Shown here: positions 62,330 to 64,000 of the stretch, piece after piece
Layout: each line of letters opens with the position of its first letter
Numbering within the stretch: position 1 is the stretch's first letter
Assembly: GCF_035271045.1 (NCBI RefSeq)
Contig: NZ_DATESC010000015.1
Span: 124,001 to 188,000, forward strand
Origin: Marinospirillum sp035271045
GTDB taxonomy: Bacteria > Pseudomonadota > Gammaproteobacteria > Pseudomonadales > Halomonadaceae
Length of the DNA stretch: 64,000 bases
Direction: 5' to 3'
Made by a program: the position numbers and the translations under genes
Notes under the pieces: model-generated
Database searches by the model: none
What the model was told of the DNA's origin: nothing
Seen by the model: the letters and a program-made list of their open reading frames with translations, nothing else

Positions 62330-62821
62330 CTAGATTATTGCGATGTAAGGATTGTTGATGCCTAACTTAGCCAGTAATGCAATTTCTAAGTTTTCCATCA
62401 ATTCGGCTTCTGGTTCTGTTTCATGGTCATAGCCTTGTAGGTGCAGCATACCGTGGATAACAAGGTGCGCCCAATGACTTAACACTGGCTTTTGTTGTTC
62501 TGCTGCTTCTTTTATTACCTTAGGCAAACAGATCACCAAGTCACCCAATAAACTTAACTCAGCTTCAGCGGGTAAATCAATGGGGCTTTCAAAGGGAAAG
62601 GATAAGACATTAGTCGGTTGGTTCTTGCCACGGTAGTCATTATTTAGCTGCTGACTTTCAGGGTTATCAACAATCCGAATGGTTACTTCAGGAGCTTTTG
62701 GTGATGACAGTTGCAAAGCTAAACAACACCAAGTGAATAACTGCTCTTCAGGAGGACAAAGTTCTGGCTGTTCTGTTGCTAGCTGTACATCTAACCATAA
62801 AGCAGGTTCATCAGTGTTCAT
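62330..62821 (-). CDS. ybeY: Endoribonuclease YbeY
   Basis: From MNTDEPALWLDVQ the protein has 163 residues. It shows LNNDYRGKNQPTNVLSFPF and the zinc motif HLVIHGMLHLQGYDH (H-x3-H-x5-H). It matures 16S rRNA ends and surveys ribosomes. The frame extends upstream to 62872, but the ATG at 62821 follows the ybeZ stop by one base (TAACATG), which favours it. Confidence 0.95.
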   Translation of the reverse strand: MNTDEPALWLDVQLATEQPELCPPEEQLFTWCCLALQLSSPKAPEVTIRIVDNPESQQLNNDYRGKNQPTNVLSFPFESPIDLPAEAELSLLGDLVICLPKVIKEAAEQQKPVLSHWAHLVIHGMLHLQGYDHETEPEAELMENLEIALLAKLGINNPYIAII

Positions 62822-62822
62822 G

Positions 62823-63836
62823 TTAAGACGATCGCCTTTTTTGTTGTTCAATTTCTGCCGCAGCTTCAGCAATATCGTAAGCTTCTACAATGCGCTGCAC
62901 TAAAGGGTGACGGACGACATCACGGTTTTCAAAGCGCGTCATGCCAATGCCTGGTACATCTTTAAGTACCGTCATAACGTGCGTTAAGCCCGATGGCATA
63001 CCTTTGGGTAAATCAATTTGGGTAATGTCGCCGGTAATGACTGCCGTTGTACCAAAGCCAATTCGCGTTAAAAACATTTTCATTTGTTCACGCGTGGTGT
63101 TTTGACTTTCATCTAAAATAACGTAAGCGTTGTTTAAAGTACGACCACGCATAAAAGCTAACGGCGCTACTTCAATCAAATTCTTTTCAATCATTTTAGC
63201 AACTTGTTCAAACCCTAGCATTTCATACAAGGCATCGTAAAGTGGACGCAAATAAGGGTCTATTTTTTGCGCTAAATCACCGGGCAAAAAACCTAACTTC
63301 TCACCCGCTTCCACCGCTGGACGCACCAGTAAAATACGTCTAATTTCATCTTTCATCAAAGCTTCAACAGCACAAGCAACGGCCAAATACGTTTTACCCG
63401 TTCCGGCAGGGCCAATACCAAAGTTAATATCGTGTCGGCGAATCGAGTCCACATAGCCCTGTTGGTTTGCGCCGCGTGCACGCACCTTTAATTTAGGAGT
63501 ACGAATCGACGTAGGGGTAAATGTTTCGGTTACGCCCTCTTCTTCTAGCGCTGCCATGCCTGCTTCTTGTAAATGCAGGTGAACCGTTTCTAATTGTAAA
63601 TCTTCGCTGGCGGTTTCTTTATACAGCTGCTCTAAAATAGCCGCTGCAACGTTAGTGCGTCTGGCCTCACCGCTGATTTCAAAATCATGCCCACGATTAC
63701 GAAGGCTTACGCCCAAACGCTGTTCAATTAGCTTTAAATGGTCGTTATGTAAACCGCAAAGGCTTGCTAAACGGCTGCTGTTTAAAGGTTGTAACGAAAG
63801 CTGAATAATACGCTGTCCCGATAGAGCATCTTGCAT
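62823..63836 (-). CDS. ybeZ: PhoH-like ATPase YbeZ
   Basis: This 337-residue protein has an N-terminal KH-like region and a P-loop NTPase of the PhoH family (FGIGPAGTGKTYLAVACAVEAL, ILLVRPAVEAGEKLGFLPGDL, YVILDESQNTTREQMKMFLTRIG). It partners with YbeY in RNA metabolism. It is followed by ybeY and preceded by miaB, the standard cluster. Confidence 0.96.
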   Translation of the reverse strand: MQDALSGQRIIQLSLQPLNSSRLASLCGLHNDHLKLIEQRLGVSLRNRGHDFEISGEARRTNVAAAILEQLYKETASEDLQLETVHLHLQEAGMAALEEEGVTETFTPTSIRTPKLKVRARGANQQGYVDSIRRHDINFGIGPAGTGKTYLAVACAVEALMKDEIRRILLVRPAVEAGEKLGFLPGDLAQKIDPYLRPLYDALYEMLGFEQVAKMIEKNLIEVAPLAFMRGRTLNNAYVILDESQNTTREQMKMFLTRIGFGTTAVITGDITQIDLPKGMPSGLTHVMTVLKDVPGIGMTRFENRDVVRHPLVQRIVEAYDIAEAAAEIEQQKRRSS

Positions 63837-63861
63837 CGAGTATATCCTTGATAACTATAAT

Positions 63862-64000
63862 TTAATCCGCCAAACAACCGCGTAAAGAATTGGTGTAAAC
63901 ACCTTTAATAAGGACATCAACAAATTGCCCAATATAATCAGTGGGGTTGTCGCAGCTAACGTTAACAATGCGGTTATTTTCAGTACGGCCGGTAAACTGC
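63862..64000 (-). CDS. miaB: tRNA-2-methylthio-N6-dimethylallyladenosine synthase MiaB (partial, C-terminus)
   Basis: The last 46 codons of a leftward gene are visible, reading QFTGRTENNRIVNV and ending SLRGCLAD. This is the C-terminal TRAM domain of MiaB, with the conserved GRTENNR. The rest lies beyond the window. The position upstream of ybeZ is conserved. The stop at 63862-63864 is 25 nt before the ybeZ start. Confidence 0.9.
   Translation of the reverse strand, partial: QFTGRTENNRIVNVSCDNPTDYIGQFVDVLIKGVYTNSLRGCLAD

Noticed and set aside
1..64000. Mobile elements, prophage or CRISPR arrays
   Set aside because: I found no transposase, integrase, phage structural gene, att-like duplication at the tRNAs or regularly spaced repeats.

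Overview
The window is a dense stretch of a gammaproteobacterial chromosome. The evidence is its conserved gene orders: miaB-ybeZ-ybeY-corC-lnt, pncC-recA-recX-alaS-lysC-csrA-tRNA-Ser-tRNA-Arg, barA/mazG/relA/cysM and mutS-fdxA. It also carries Coq7 (aerobic ubiquinone synthesis), a GntR-controlled prp operon with acnD/prpF, and PHA granule genes. Base composition is moderately AT-rich and even. I see no prophage, insertion sequence, CRISPR array or integration scar. An Oceanospirillales-like, aerobic, PHA-accumulating, motile marine or halotolerant bacterium is my inference, not a demonstrated identity.

Layout. 1-6.4 kb: leftward 2-methylcitrate (propionate) operon, GntR regulator-prpB-prpC-acnD-prpF, with paired operator-like palindromes at its head and two intercistronic hairpins. 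6.5-18.8 kb: pabB (+), then leftward barA hybrid kinase, mazG, relA, cysM, two small uncharacterised genes (DUF327/YaaR-like and DUF2489-like) and ppc. 18.9-19.4 kb: tRNA-Met and two identical tRNA-Asn genes with good promoters. 19.5-22.9 kb: a peroxiredoxin and a translationally coupled four-lipoprotein cassette (CsgG-like, PEGA-like, DUF4810, GNA1162/DUF799) downstream of a NYN-domain protein. 23-25.6 kb: small DUF6482-like gene, hemH, corA. 25.6-31.5 kb: leftward Mrp-type Na+/H+ antiporter operon with fused A/B subunit. 31.6-35.3 kb: rsmE, a degenerate PilZ-like protein, an exported mini-secretin-like protein, an orphan gene, and the PHA regulator/phasin pair phaR/phaP. 35.6-38.3 kb: purD, thioesterase, prkB. 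38.4-45.7 kb: tRNA-Arg x2, tRNA-Ser, csrA, lysC, alaS, recX, recA (with LexA box), pncC. 45.8-55.7 kb: rightward SBF-type transporter, mutS, fdxA, hinT, a Ptb-type phosphotransacylase with ackA, coq7, and the two norspermidine-pathway genes. 55.7-64 kb: ppa, a PP2C-kinase fusion protein whose two catalytic centres are both degenerate, an Aer-like PAS chemoreceptor, then lnt-corC-ybeY-ybeZ-miaB.

How the genes fit together. The prp operon feeds propionyl-CoA carbon through the AcnD/PrpF version of the methylcitrate cycle, with ppc providing oxaloacetate. BarA and CsrA belong to the Gac/Rsm global switch, RelA supplies (p)ppGpp, and MazG clears nucleotides. Mrp and CorA/CorC handle ions. The most unusual item is the 570-residue pseudophosphatase-pseudokinase with a C-terminal membrane anchor (56468-58180). 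Next are the lipoprotein cassette, the mini-secretin, and the YaaR-like gene.
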